Positions 1-14,646 of a DNA stretch of 64,000 nucleotides are shown piece after piece. Under the pieces are notes generated by a model. The model was not told the origin of the DNA and did not search any database. It was given only the letters and a program-made list of their open reading frames with translations. A program made the translations under genes and the position numbers. The stretch comes from Microbacterium limosum (GTDB lineage: Bacteria; Actinomycetota; Actinomycetes; Actinomycetales; Microbacteriaceae): assembly GCF_036324365.1 (NCBI RefSeq), contig NZ_CP137080.1, positions 806,001 to 870,000 of the forward strand, given 5' to 3'. Numbering within the stretch: position 1 is the first letter of the stretch; each line of letters starts with the position of its first letter.

Positions 1-954
1 GACGGGCGCTCCTCGATCCTCTTCGCCACCCTCGCGGGCATCTCGATCGGTCTGCTCACCGGCGGTCGCGCGCCGGTGCGCGGCGAGCGCCTCGCGCGCG
101 CGGCGACCGGCCTGGCGGTGCGCGCCCTGATCATCTGGGTGCTGGGCATCCTGCTGATCGCCACCGGCGTGCCGGTGTACGTCATCCTGCCCGCCTACGC
201 GATCCTGTTCCTCCTCGTCCTCCCGCTGCTCACGCTGCGCCCCGTCGTGCTGTTCGGGATCGCGGTGGGTCTGGGGCTGGTGACCCCCTGGGTCTACGCG
301 GCGATCATGACGCTTCCCGTGTGGCGGACGCCGGGAGTGGAGGATGCGAGCCTGCTGATCGGGTGGCAGTACCCGTTCGTGGTGTGGAGCACGTTCATCG
401 TGGCGGGGCTCGGCGTCGGGCGGCTCGATCTGCGCTCCGGGAGCGTGCAGACGGCGCTCGTGCTCTTCGGCGCGGGGATCGCCGCGATCGCCTACGGGCT
501 CGCCCCGCCGGAGGGGCGGCGGGATGCCGCGGCATCGGCGTCGCTCGTGGATGCCGTGTGGACGGCCGAGCCGCACTCGAGCGGCGTGCTCGAGGTGTTC
601 GGTTCGGGCGGCTTCGCGCTCGCCGTCGTCGGCCTGTGCCTCCTGGTGTGCCGGCCCTGGTGGCGAGGGGGCGTCGTCGGTCCGCTCGGATGGGCGGCGC
701 TCCCGCTTCGGGCGCTCGGCTCCATGCCGCTCACCGCCTACGCGGGGCAGATCCTCGCGTGGGCGATCGCGGCCACCATCCTGCTCGGCAGCCCCTCCGA
801 CCTGTCCGGGTTCCGCGCGCTGCACCCGTTCGGGAGCTTCGTGTTCTGGAGCATCGTGGGCTGCACGGCGTGGGCGCTCCTGATGGGGCGGGGACCGCTC
901 GAGGCGGTGGTGGCCGCAGCGGTGCGCCGCACGGCATCCCGCATCGTGCGCTGA
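1..954 (+). CDS. Heparan-alpha-glucosaminide N-acetyltransferase-like / DUF1624-DUF418 membrane protein, 5' truncated
   Basis: The reading frame is open from the first base of the window, so the N-terminus is missing. The visible part begins with the residues DGRSSILFATLAGISIG, which resembles the short loop-plus-helix at the start of DUF1624/DUF418 acyltransferase-like membrane proteins. About eight further hydrophobic helices follow. A conserved-looking segment near the C-terminus (around ALGSMPLTAY) precedes the last two helices. Such proteins are thought to move acyl groups across the membrane, but the substrate cannot be read from this sequence. The next gene, argH, has its own promoter, so this is probably the last gene of its transcript. 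The family assignment is moderate; a polytopic membrane protein is certain. Confidence 0.75.
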   Translation, partial: DGRSSILFATLAGISIGLLTGGRAPVRGERLARAATGLAVRALIIWVLGILLIATGVPVYVILPAYAILFLLVLPLLTLRPVVLFGIAVGLGLVTPWVYAAIMTLPVWRTPGVEDASLLIGWQYPFVVWSTFIVAGLGVGRLDLRSGSVQTALVLFGAGIAAIAYGLAPPEGRRDAAASASLVDAVWTAEPHSSGVLEVFGSGGFALAVVGLCLLVCRPWWRGGVVGPLGWAALPLRALGSMPLTAYAGQILAWAIAATILLGSPSDLSGFRALHPFGSFVFWSIVGCTAWALLMGRGPLEAVVAAAVRRTASRIVR

Positions 955-985
955 CGGCCCGACGGGCGCGGCACCCGAGGCTGGA

Positions 986-2428
<1,443 letters not shown>

Positions 2429-2431
2429 GTC

Positions 2432-2466
2432 TTATATTCTGCATAAATAAGCTTTATGCTTATTTC
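2432..2466 (+). promoter_or_regulatory. A/T-rich promoter with inverted repeat in front of satD
   Basis: The short gap after argH is very A/T-rich compared with its surroundings. It holds a perfect 8-bp inverted repeat, AAATAAGC (2445-2452) and GCTTATTT (2458-2465), with a 5-bp loop. The second arm ends one base before the satD ATG. A possible -10, TATGCT (2455-2460), lies inside the repeat 6 nt before the ATG; TATATT (2433-2438) is an alternative. No Shine-Dalgarno is present. The repeat is placed like an operator, and the downstream protein ends in a possible helix-turn-helix, so autoregulation is a reasonable inference. Confidence 0.5.
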
Positions 2467-3114
2467 ATGGCGATATCGGTGCTCGCAGACATCGTGGGCT
2501 CGCGACGACTCGACGACCGGTCGAGCGCCCAGCGCACGATCGAGGCGGCGATCGACCGTGTGCACGGCGACCTGCCGGTGGCCGTGCAGCCCCTCGCGCC
2601 CACGGTCGGAGACGAGTTCCAGGGCGTCTTCGCAGAGCTCGAGCACGCCCTCGCCTCGGTGCTGCTCCTGCGCCTCGCGCTCCCCGACGGGCTGGAGTGC
2701 CGGTTCGGCGTGGGCGTCGGCGACATCCGCACGGTCCCCTCGGCGGCGGGGGCGATTCCCGAAGGGCCGGGGTGGTGGGCCGCGCGGGAGGCGATCGAGG
2801 TCGTACACGCGCGGCAGCAGCGCGCCGTCCCCGCGCTGCGCACGTGGGTTGTCGGGGGCGAGGAGGAGGATGCCCTCATGCACCGGCAGATCTCCCTCGC
2901 CAACGCCTACCTCCTCAGCCGCGACCAGGTGGTGGGCGCCATGGCGGAGCGAACGCGACGCCTCGTGTACGGCCGATGCCTCGGTCGCACGCAGAAGCAG
3001 CTCGCCGAGGGCGAGGGGATCACGCAGTCCGCGGTGTCGCAGGCGCTGACCTCGTCGGGTGCGGCGGGGGTCGTCGAGGGCTACCGCCTCCTGATCCGGG
3101 CGGGTGCCGCGTGA
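2467..3114 (+). CDS. satD: SatD family protein
   Basis: The 215-aa protein starts with ISVLADIVGSRRL and contains a central PTVGDEFQGVF segment, both typical of the SatD family. Residues about 172-196 (RTQKQLAEGEGITQSAVSQA) read as a helix-turn-helix, suggesting DNA binding. The biochemical role of SatD is not established; the name comes from an acid-stress locus in streptococci. The ATG at 2467 directly follows an inverted repeat and has no ribosome site, fitting a leaderless transcript. The next gene overlaps the stop by 4 bp, so the two form a pair. Family identity is good; function is open. Confidence 0.8.
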   Translation: MAISVLADIVGSRRLDDRSSAQRTIEAAIDRVHGDLPVAVQPLAPTVGDEFQGVFAELEHALASVLLLRLALPDGLECRFGVGVGDIRTVPSAAGAIPEGPGWWAAREAIEVVHARQQRAVPALRTWVVGGEEEDALMHRQISLANAYLLSRDQVVGAMAERTRRLVYGRCLGRTQKQLAEGEGITQSAVSQALTSSGAAGVVEGYRLLIRAGAA

Positions 3115-3968
3115 TCGCCGCGGGCCTCGTGCTCCTCGCCCTCGGCCTCGCCGATCTCGCGCGCCAGGCGGTGCACCGTCACCGGTGGGTCGCGCTCGCC
3201 GCCGTCCTGATCGTCGTGCTGGCCCTGGGCGTGGTCGTGGATGCCGTGCCCGCCGCCGCGATGGCGCTCGCCGTCACGACGGGGTGGGTGTGGCTGATGC
3301 CCGTGGGGGCGCCCGCGCGGGCGGGCGTCTGGCCCGCCGTGGCCGTCTTCGGCCTCGCGACCGCGAGCGTGGCGTGGATCGCGCCGCGCAGCGAGCCGGG
3401 ACTGATCGGCCCCGTCTGGCGGATGCCGGTCCCCGGCGGAGAGCTGACCCCCGACCACGCCGTGCTCGTGATCGGGGCCGCCGTCTTCCTCCTCGAGAGC
3501 GCGAACGTCGTGGTGCGTGCGGCGCTCGGCACGCACGCCCTCCCCGCGCGCACGGGCGGGGCGCGGGCGCCCCGGAGCGCCGAGCCCCGGCATCCCCCTC
3601 CCGTCAGCGACGGCTTCGTCATCCCGCCGCGCCCGCCGCTGCCCGGCGCCCCGGCGCGCGACGAACCGCCCGAGCCGGAGGGCGGGTCGGCCGACGACGC
3701 CGTGCCGCTGCCCGAGCGGCCCTCGCTCAAGGGCGGTCGCCTCATCGGTCCCCTGGAGCGGATCCTCGTCTTCGCGCTGACGCTCGCGGGCGCCTACGCG
3801 CTGCTGGCGGCGGCGCTCGCGGCCAAGGGCATCGTGCGCTTCCCGGAGATCTCCCGCGACGACGCCGGCGACCGCGCCGAGTACTTCCTCGTCGGCAGCC
3901 TCGTCAGCTGGGTGCTCGCGCTCGCCTCGGCCTTCCTCGTCTGGTGGGGGTTCGGCCTCGCGCGTTGA
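3111..3968 (+). CDS. Membrane protein paired with SatD
   Basis: This 285-aa protein begins at GTG 3111, overlapping the satD stop codon (GTGA), which fixes the start. The N-terminal 145 residues hold about four membrane helices. A Pro/Ala/Glu-rich linker of about 70 residues follows, then two more helices near the C-terminus (LVFALTLAGAYALLAAALAA and VGSLVSWVLALASAFLVWW). The tight coupling suggests it works with SatD, perhaps as its membrane partner, but no catalytic motif is visible. I do not recognise a named family. Confidence 0.75.
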   Translation: MIAAGLVLLALGLADLARQAVHRHRWVALAAVLIVVLALGVVVDAVPAAAMALAVTTGWVWLMPVGAPARAGVWPAVAVFGLATASVAWIAPRSEPGLIGPVWRMPVPGGELTPDHAVLVIGAAVFLLESANVVVRAALGTHALPARTGGARAPRSAEPRHPPPVSDGFVIPPRPPLPGAPARDEPPEPEGGSADDAVPLPERPSLKGGRLIGPLERILVFALTLAGAYALLAAALAAKGIVRFPEISRDDAGDRAEYFLVGSLVSWVLALASAFLVWWGFGLAR

Positions 3969-4003
3969 GCCCTCCGGGGACCGAGGCGCGGGGATGCCGC
4001 TGG

Positions 4004-4016
4004 TAGCCTCGAAGAC
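4004..4016 (+). promoter_or_regulatory. -10 box of tyrS, probably leaderless
   Basis: TAGCCT (4004-4009) is followed 7 nt later by the GTG of tyrS, with no Shine-Dalgarno between them. The spacing places transcription start on the start codon. No T-box or other leader could fit in the 48-nt gap after the upstream gene. Confidence 0.5.
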
Positions 4017-5333
4017 GTGCCCACCGACCCCTCCGATGCCGTGCTGCGCGCCGTGACCCCCGCCAACGATCCGTCGTTCGACAACGTCTGGGACGAACTG
4101 GTCTGGCGCGGCCTGGTCCACGTCTCCACCGACGAGGAGGCCCTTCGCACGCTGCTCGGCGGCGCCCCGATCGTGTTCTACTGCGGGTTCGACCCCACCG
4201 CGCCGAGCCTTCATCTGGGCAACCTCGTGCAGCTGCTGGTCATGCGGCGGCTGCAGCTGGCGGGTCACCTGCCGCTCGGTCTCGTGGGGGGCTCGACCGG
4301 CCTCATCGGAGATCCGCGGCCCACCGCCGAGCGCACCCTCAACACGCCCGAGACGGTGCAGGAGTGGGTCGCGAAGCTGCGGGCGCAGATCGAGCGCTTC
4401 CTGAGCTTCGAGGGCACCGGGGCCGCGCGCGTGGTCAACAATCTCGACTGGACCGCCCCGCTGTCGGCGATCGACTTCCTTCGCGACATCGGAAAGCACT
4501 ATCGCGTCGGCACGATGCTGAAGAAGGACGCGGTCGCCGCCCGGCTGAACTCCGAGGCGGGGATCAGCTACACCGAGTTCAGCTACCAGATCCTGCAGGG
4601 CATGGACTACCTGGAGCTGTACCGCACCTACGGCTGCGTGCTGCAGACCGGCGGCAGCGACCAGTGGGGCAACCTCACCAGCGGAACCGACCTGATCCAC
4701 CGCGTCGAGGGCGTGTCGGCCCACGCGATCGGCACTCCGCTGATCACCAACAGCGACGGCACCAAGTTCGGCAAGAGCGAGGGCAACGCCATCTGGCTGG
4801 ATGCCGCGATGTGCAGCCCCTACCGGATGTACCAGTTCTGGCTCAACACCGACGACGCCGACGTCATCGAGCGCCTGAAGATCTTCACGTTCCTCACGCG
4901 CGAGGAGATCGAGCACTACGCGCGGCTGGTGGAGAGCGAACCGTTCCGCAGGGCTGCGCAGAAGCGCCTGGCGCACGAGGTGACGGCGCTCGTGCACGGG
5001 GCGGATGCCGCGGCATCCGTCATCGCCGCCTCCGAGGCGCTGTTCGGACAGGGCGACCTGCGCGCGCTCGACGCCCAGACGCTCGCGACCGCGCTGCGGG
5101 AGCTGCCCCACGCGGAGGTCGAGGCCGGCACGGGCGTCGTGCACGCGCTCGTGGAGACCGGGCTCGTGCAGAGCCTCTCTGAGGCCCGGCGCGCGATCGC
5201 GCAGGGCGGGGTGTCGCTCGACGGCGAGAAGGTCGCCGATGACACCGCCGTCGTCGCCGGCTCCCTGCCCGGGGGCGTATCGGTGCTGCGGCGGGGGAAG
5301 AAGACGCTCGCCGGGCTGTTCCTGCGGAACTGA
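4017..5333 (+). CDS. tyrS: Tyrosyl-tRNA synthetase
   Basis: The 438-aa class I synthetase attaches tyrosine to tRNA-Tyr. The HIGH-type ATP site appears as LHLGN near residue 65, and the KMSKS loop is KFGKS at 250-254, the form used by bacterial TyrRS. The tyrosine-binding region contains YQILQGMDYLEL and GGSDQWGN. A C-terminal S4 RNA-binding domain occupies about residues 370-435 (VETGLVQSLSEARRAIAQGG). Length and domain order are standard. The GTG start is supported by the close -10 box. Function is certain. Confidence 0.97.
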   Translation: MPTDPSDAVLRAVTPANDPSFDNVWDELVWRGLVHVSTDEEALRTLLGGAPIVFYCGFDPTAPSLHLGNLVQLLVMRRLQLAGHLPLGLVGGSTGLIGDPRPTAERTLNTPETVQEWVAKLRAQIERFLSFEGTGAARVVNNLDWTAPLSAIDFLRDIGKHYRVGTMLKKDAVAARLNSEAGISYTEFSYQILQGMDYLELYRTYGCVLQTGGSDQWGNLTSGTDLIHRVEGVSAHAIGTPLITNSDGTKFGKSEGNAIWLDAAMCSPYRMYQFWLNTDDADVIERLKIFTFLTREEIEHYARLVESEPFRRAAQKRLAHEVTALVHGADAAASVIAASEALFGQGDLRALDAQTLATALRELPHAEVEAGTGVVHALVETGLVQSLSEARRAIAQGGVSLDGEKVADDTAVVAGSLPGGVSVLRRGKKTLAGLFLRN

Positions 5334-5336
5334 TCC

Positions 5337-6110
5337 GTGCCATTCACGCCGAGCCATGCGGTCGTCGCGCTGCCGTTCGTGCGCACGCCGCTGGTACCGG
5401 CCGCGATCGCCGTGGGGGCGATGACACCCGATCTGCCGATCTTCACTCGCGGGTACCTCCTGCGGTATTCCGCCACCCACGACTTCGCGTGGCTGCCGGC
5501 GACGCTCCTGCTCGCCCTCGCCCTGCTGCTCGTGTGGCGCTGCGTCCTGCGACCGGCCGCGCGGGAGCTCTCGCCGTCATGGCTCGCGGCTCGGCTGCCG
5601 AGCGAATGGGACCGCGGGGCCGGGCGTGCGCTGGCGGAGACGCTCGGCGGGGGCGTGCGGGGCATCCTGCTGCTCGTCGCCTCCCTCGCGATCGGCGTGG
5701 TCTCCCACATCGTCTGGGACCTGTTCACCCACCACGGGCGCTGGGGTGTGCGGCTCCTGCCGGCTCTCGACACCGGCTGGGCGGGGCAGCCGCTCTACGC
5801 CTGGCTGCAGGATGCGTCGTCGGCGCTCGGGCTGGGGATCCTCGCCGTCGCTGGGGTGCTGTGGCTGCGACGCCCCCCGGCGTCGCCCCCCGTCCGGCGG
5901 TTCCCGCGGCTCGTCCGGTGGACGTGGTGGGTTTCCCTGCCCGTCGCGCTCGCGGCGGCCGCGGTGTGGGGCTACGTGGTCTTCGGGCCCTTCCGCCCCG
6001 GATTCGGCATCGAGCATCTCGCGTATCTCGTGCTGCCCCCGGCCGCCGCGCTCTGGGGCGTCGCGACGCTCGTGCTGGCCGTCGTCGTCGCGCCGTCGCG
6101 TCGACGCTGA
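5337..6110 (+). CDS. DUF4184 family membrane protein
   Basis: The 257-aa protein opens with MPFTPSHAVVALP and GAMTPDLPIF, the hallmark start of DUF4184 proteins. It has about six hydrophobic helices and histidine-containing loops (SHIVWDLFTHHGRWG) that recall metal-dependent membrane hydrolases of the YdjM type, although no enzyme activity is established. It starts at GTG 5337, four bases after the tyrS stop, so it is probably translated from the tyrS mRNA. It is convergent with the next gene, with 18 bp between them. Confidence 0.8.
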   Translation: MPFTPSHAVVALPFVRTPLVPAAIAVGAMTPDLPIFTRGYLLRYSATHDFAWLPATLLLALALLLVWRCVLRPAARELSPSWLAARLPSEWDRGAGRALAETLGGGVRGILLLVASLAIGVVSHIVWDLFTHHGRWGVRLLPALDTGWAGQPLYAWLQDASSALGLGILAVAGVLWLRRPPASPPVRRFPRLVRWTWWVSLPVALAAAAVWGYVVFGPFRPGFGIEHLAYLVLPPAAALWGVATLVLAVVVAPSRRR

Positions 6111-6128
6111 GCGCGGCCGGGGAGGGGG

Positions 6129-7433
6129 TCACGCCCATCTCGGCTCGTCCTGTCCCCAGGGCCGCGGAGGGTCGAAGCGTGTGGGACCGCCCGGGTAGCG
6201 GGGCGCCGGGGCGGCGGTGGTCACGGCAGTCCCGGCGACGACGAAGTCCTGCAGGTGCGGGGTGGGGTCCGGCTCGGCGATCCGCGGCCGGTGCGGAAGC
6301 CGTGGCATCCCGAGCAGCTCGGCGGCCATGCGGCGCAGCGACGTCTGCACGAGCCAGGAGCCGCCCTCGTCGCGACGGCGGGCGAGGGCGCGCATGACGC
6401 CGGCCGCGAGCAGATAGCCCGCCGAGTGGTCGAGAGCCTGCACGGGGAGCGCGCCGGGGCGGACGCCGTCGCCGGATTCGACCCGCGCGATGCCGGAGGC
6501 AGCCTGCACGATGCTGTCGAACCCGCGGCGGGAGCGCGCCGATCGCTCGAAGCCCCACGCGGAGAGCCGCGCGACGACGATGCCGGGATGGCGGGCGGCG
6601 AGGGTGCGGGGATCGAGACCCCAGCGAGCCGCGGAGTCGGGGCGGTAGCCGTAGACCACGACATCCGCGCGGCCGAGCAGCTCATGCAGGCGGGAGGCGG
6701 CCGCGGCCTCCCGCAGGTCGAGGAGGGCGGAGCGCTTGCCGTGCCCCGTGTCGAGGTGCTGCCACGGCGCCTCGGGGTGGGTCACGGGGTCGATGCGCAG
6801 TACGTCGGCGCCGGAGAGGGCGAGGGTGCGCGTCGCGATCGGGCCGGCGATGACGCGGGTCAGATCGAGCACGCGTATCCCTCGCAGCGGCGCCGACGGG
6901 GTGGGGCCGGGCAGTGGATGCCGCGGGTGCGCGCCCAGGCGCCGGGTCGCGACGAGCGGGGATTCGCGAAGCGCGGCGTCCCGGACGGGGACCTCTTCCC
7001 GCACCCGTGCGGCGACCCCGCCCGCCCGGACGATCAGCCGCTCCGCCGCGAGGGCGCTCATACGGGAGAGGGCGGCCGCCAGCTGCGCCTGGTCCGCGTC
7101 GGAGGGAAGGAGCAGGGCACGGGTGAGCGCGAGCGCGTGGTGCGCGTAGTTGCCGTGGGTGCGCAGCCAGCCGCTCCGGGTGGGGAAGAACCCGGAGAGG
7201 GCGCTCCAGATATCCGGCCGCTCGCCGTGGACGCGGAGATGGCGTTCGCTCGCATAGGCCACCGCCACGCGGTCCGGATCCGGGTGGGGGAGCGCGGCGT
7301 CGGCATCCGTCAGGCGCGCCATCGCGAGCGACGCGTGCCGCACCGCGCGGAGAGCCAGCTCCGGCACCGCTGTCCGAGCGGGGAGCGGGGGCAGCGACTC
7401 GGGCGACGATGCCGTCTGGTCGTGCGGGGGCAT
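6129..7433 (-). CDS. Class III CoA transferase (CaiB/BaiF family)
   Basis: This 434-aa protein has the CaiB/BaiF core motif VLDLTRVIAGPIATRTLALSG followed by GADVLRID. The active-site aspartate of the family most likely corresponds to the Asp in the LDHSAGYLLAAG segment. About 180 N-terminal residues precede the core, longer than a minimal family member, as in actinobacterial two-part versions. The family moves CoA between organic acids; the substrate is not predictable here. The gene stands alone, upstream of and divergent from the rrn operon, so its promoter lies in or near the rrn leader region. There is no sign of damage. Confidence 0.85.
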   Translation of the reverse strand: MPPHDQTASSPESLPPLPARTAVPELALRAVRHASLAMARLTDADAALPHPDPDRVAVAYASERHLRVHGERPDIWSALSGFFPTRSGWLRTHGNYAHHALALTRALLLPSDADQAQLAAALSRMSALAAERLIVRAGGVAARVREEVPVRDAALRESPLVATRRLGAHPRHPLPGPTPSAPLRGIRVLDLTRVIAGPIATRTLALSGADVLRIDPVTHPEAPWQHLDTGHGKRSALLDLREAAAASRLHELLGRADVVVYGYRPDSAARWGLDPRTLAARHPGIVVARLSAWGFERSARSRRGFDSIVQAASGIARVESGDGVRPGALPVQALDHSAGYLLAAGVMRALARRRDEGGSWLVQTSLRRMAAELLGMPRLPHRPRIAEPDPTPHLQDFVVAGTAVTTAAPAPRYPGGPTRFDPPRPWGQDEPRWA

Positions 7434-7440
7434 GCAGGGA

Positions 7441-8013
7441 GGCTAGACGCTGCGCACCCCGGGGCGCGAGGTCCGATCCGCAGGCGGTGGCACGACCGCT
7501 CCGTACCGCGGAAACACGGGCGACACGCCCGGGATGTCAGCATGATTTGCCCAACCGGAAACCTCCGCGTAACTTATTACTTGTTCGCCCCACAGGGAAG
7601 CGGAAAGGCCCGAGAGCCTCACCCCCCTCAAGCGGAGAACCACCCCCCTTCGAACGGACCTTCACTTGAGGGTCCAGACCCCTGGGTCTAGAATGGGGTT
7701 CCTGCTCACTCGAGCACCGTCTCTTCAGGCTGGCCGGATCGAATCCGCCGAAAACGCCGATTTGACAAGCCGAGCGAAACGGATAAGATAGAGAAGTTGC
7801 CCTGCGGAGCAGCCGAGAGGCCAGAACGCAGGAGCATCCGATCCTTGAGAACTCAACAGCGTGCACTTGTCAAATGCCAAAAAACCTCGCGGTCAGCTTA
7901 GCTGATCGATGAGATTCTTTTGAGATTAAACGGATATGTCAGTAATGACATCCGATCGTCAGATCAAACTCGCTACAGCCGAACCCATTCCGGTCCGGCC
8001 GTAGCAAAAATTC
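7441..8013 (+). promoter_or_regulatory. rRNA operon promoters and leader
   Basis: The stretch carries no protein gene. Two sigma-70-like promoters point towards the 16S gene. One has TTGAGG (7666-7671) and TAGAAT (7689-7694) with a 17-bp spacer. The other has consensus TTGACA (7762-7767) and TAAGAT (7784-7789) with a 16-bp spacer. The leader then has a segment (7863-7876) that can pair with 9617-9631 behind the 16S gene. Two hairpins follow, at about 7931-7954 and at 7972-7981/7996-8005 (9 of 10 pairs), just before the mature 16S end. These are probably RNase III processing structures. Confidence 0.75.
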
Positions 8014-13086
<5,073 letters not shown>

Positions 13087-13187
13087 ATCACCTTCCTAGG
13101 TGCTTGCGTCCACTGAGTGGTTCTCGATGTACGGTCGGGAACCGCATGACAATGACTTTTGTTGTGCAGACTGAAACATCAATAGTG
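13087..13187 (+). other. 23S-5S spacer with 3' half of the 23S processing stem
   Basis: Bases 13101-13134 are nearly the reverse complement of 9796-9829 in the upstream spacer: 29 of 34 positions are Watson-Crick pairs and three more can form G-U pairs. This is the long helix that encloses pre-23S rRNA and is cut by RNase III. Confidence 0.75.
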
Positions 13188-13304
13188 TTTCGGCGGCCAT
13201 AGCGAGAGGGAAACGCCCGGTCCCATTCCGAACCCGGAAGCTAAGCCTCTCAGCGCCGATGGTACTGCGGGGGGGACCCCGTGGGAGAGTAGGACACCGC
13301 CGGA
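13188..13304 (+). rRNA. rrf: 5S ribosomal RNA
   Basis: The sequence starts at about TTTCGGCGGCCATAGCG and ends at ACACCGCCGGAC, with the central block CCCGGTCCCATTCCGAACCC. The 5' and 3' ends pair as the terminal helix. Length is about 117 nt, normal for Actinobacteria. Confidence 0.95.
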
Positions 13305-13314
13305 CTTCTTTCGA

Positions 13315-13346
13315 GAAATGGCCACCCAGAGCTGGGTGGCCATTTC
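13315..13346 (+). terminator. Terminator of the rRNA operon
   Basis: A perfect 14-bp stem (GAAATGGCCACCCA / TGGGTGGCCATTTC) with a GAGC loop lies 10 nt after 5S. Only a short, mixed T-run follows, as is common in high-G+C genomes. Confidence 0.85.
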
Positions 13347-13380
13347 GCGTTAACGCGCAGATCTGCCGAGAGGACGACCC

Positions 13381-14646
13381 ATGACCGACGAGGAACGCGA
13401 CCGCTCCGAGCACGAGCGCCGTCCGGGGTCGGGATCTTCCCGTGACGCCGGACGGGGCGATCGTGCTCCTCGCCGCAGCGGTGACGGTACGGACCGACGT
13501 CCGTATGCCAAGCGTGAGGGGGCGGGGCCCGCTGCTCAGCGCGGCGGCGCTGCCCGTAAGCCCTCGGTGAGGCGCGACGATGCGGACCGTAAGCCATACG
13601 CAAGGCGCGACGGCGAGACGCGCAAGCCGTACGCGAAGCGCGACGATTCCGAGCGCAAGCCGTTCGTGCGTCGCGATGACGCCGAGCGCAAGTCGTTCGT
13701 GCGTCGCGATGACGCCGGCCGTAAGCCGTACGTGAAGCGCGACGACGCCGGCCGTAAGCCGTATGCGCGTCGTGATGACGTGGACCGTAGGCCGTATGCG
13801 CGTCGTGATGACGGCAACCGCAAGCCGTACGGCCCGCGGGACGCGGGTGCCGGCAGGCCGTACCGCGCCCGCGACGATTCGGGACGCTCCGGCTTTCCGC
13901 GTCGCGACGGCGATCGTCCCTCGCGGCCGCGACAGATCGATCGCGCCGACAGGCCCATGGATCCGGAGATCCCCGAAGAGGTCACCGCCCGGGATCTCGG
14001 CGGCGCGCGGAACGAGCTGAAGACGCTCAGCAAGGAGAACGCGGACACCGTCGCGCGTCATCTCGCGATGGCGGCTCGTCTCATCGACGACGACCCGTCG
14101 GCGGCGCACGAGCACGCGCTGGCGGCATCCCGTCGAGCGGGCCGCGTTGCTCTCGTGCGCGAGACCGTGGCCATCACCGCGTACGCGGTGGGCGACTTCG
14201 CGCTCGCGCTGCGGGAGCTGCGGACCTACCGCCGGCTCACCGGGCGCGACGATCAGATCGCGCTGATCGTCGACAGCGAGCGGGGGGTCGGTCGCCCGGA
14301 CCGCGCCCTCGAGGAGGGCCGCGGTGTCGACCGTGCGAGCCTCCCGACGGAGACGCGCGTGCACCTGGCCATCGCGATGTCGGGTGCCCGGCTCGACCTC
14401 GGCGACGCGGTGCGGGCGCTCAGCGAACTGGACATCCCCGAACTCGATCCCGACCGCGCCTTCGCGTGGAGCCCGGCCCTGTTCGATGCGCGCGCGGAGG
14501 TGCTCGACGAACTGGGTCGCTCCGACGAGGCCGCCCGGTGGCGGACCCGCGCCCGCATCGCCGAGGAGGCGCTCGGCGGGGGAGCGGGCGACGTCGTCGA
14601 GGTCGTGGACATCGACGAAGAGGGCGGCGACGAGGAGCGGTCGTGA
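13381..14646 (+). CDS. TPR-like protein with basic N-terminal 11-residue repeats
   Basis: This 421-aa protein has two parts. Residues 59-179 are eleven tandem 11-residue units of the form RKPYxRRDDxx, preceded by a short acidic/basic region. The part is very rich in Arg, Asp and Lys and is surely disordered. Residues about 200-400 are Ala/Leu-rich helical hairpins resembling tetratricopeptide repeats (for example SAAHEHALAASRRAGRVALV). The C-terminus is acidic. Proteins with a C-terminal half like this occur next to the HAD phosphatase and tlyA genes across Actinobacteria, but their role is unknown. The basic tail suggests RNA, ribosome or polyphosphate contact (inference). It sits right behind the rrn terminator, and its stop overlaps the next start by one base. 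Confidence 0.8.
   Translation: MTDEERDRSEHERRPGSGSSRDAGRGDRAPRRSGDGTDRRPYAKREGAGPAAQRGGAARKPSVRRDDADRKPYARRDGETRKPYAKRDDSERKPFVRRDDAERKSFVRRDDAGRKPYVKRDDAGRKPYARRDDVDRRPYARRDDGNRKPYGPRDAGAGRPYRARDDSGRSGFPRRDGDRPSRPRQIDRADRPMDPEIPEEVTARDLGGARNELKTLSKENADTVARHLAMAARLIDDDPSAAHEHALAASRRAGRVALVRETVAITAYAVGDFALALRELRTYRRLTGRDDQIALIVDSERGVGRPDRALEEGRGVDRASLPTETRVHLAIAMSGARLDLGDAVRALSELDIPELDPDRAFAWSPALFDARAEVLDELGRSDEAARWRTRARIAEEALGGGAGDVVEVVDIDEEGGDEERS
13555..13917 (+). repeat. Eleven in-frame 33-bp coding repeats
   Basis: Eleven consecutive units of 33 bp encode 11-residue repeats with consensus R-K-P-Y-x-(R/K)-R-D-D-x-x. The central units are the most alike in DNA (around 13690-13800), which suggests recent unit duplication. 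Such arrays change in copy number by slippage or recombination without breaking the frame. Confidence 0.85.

Noticed and set aside
13555-13917. Regular 33-bp repeats as a CRISPR array
   Set aside because: The repeats are contiguous without spacers, in frame inside one long ORF, and encode a repeating peptide.
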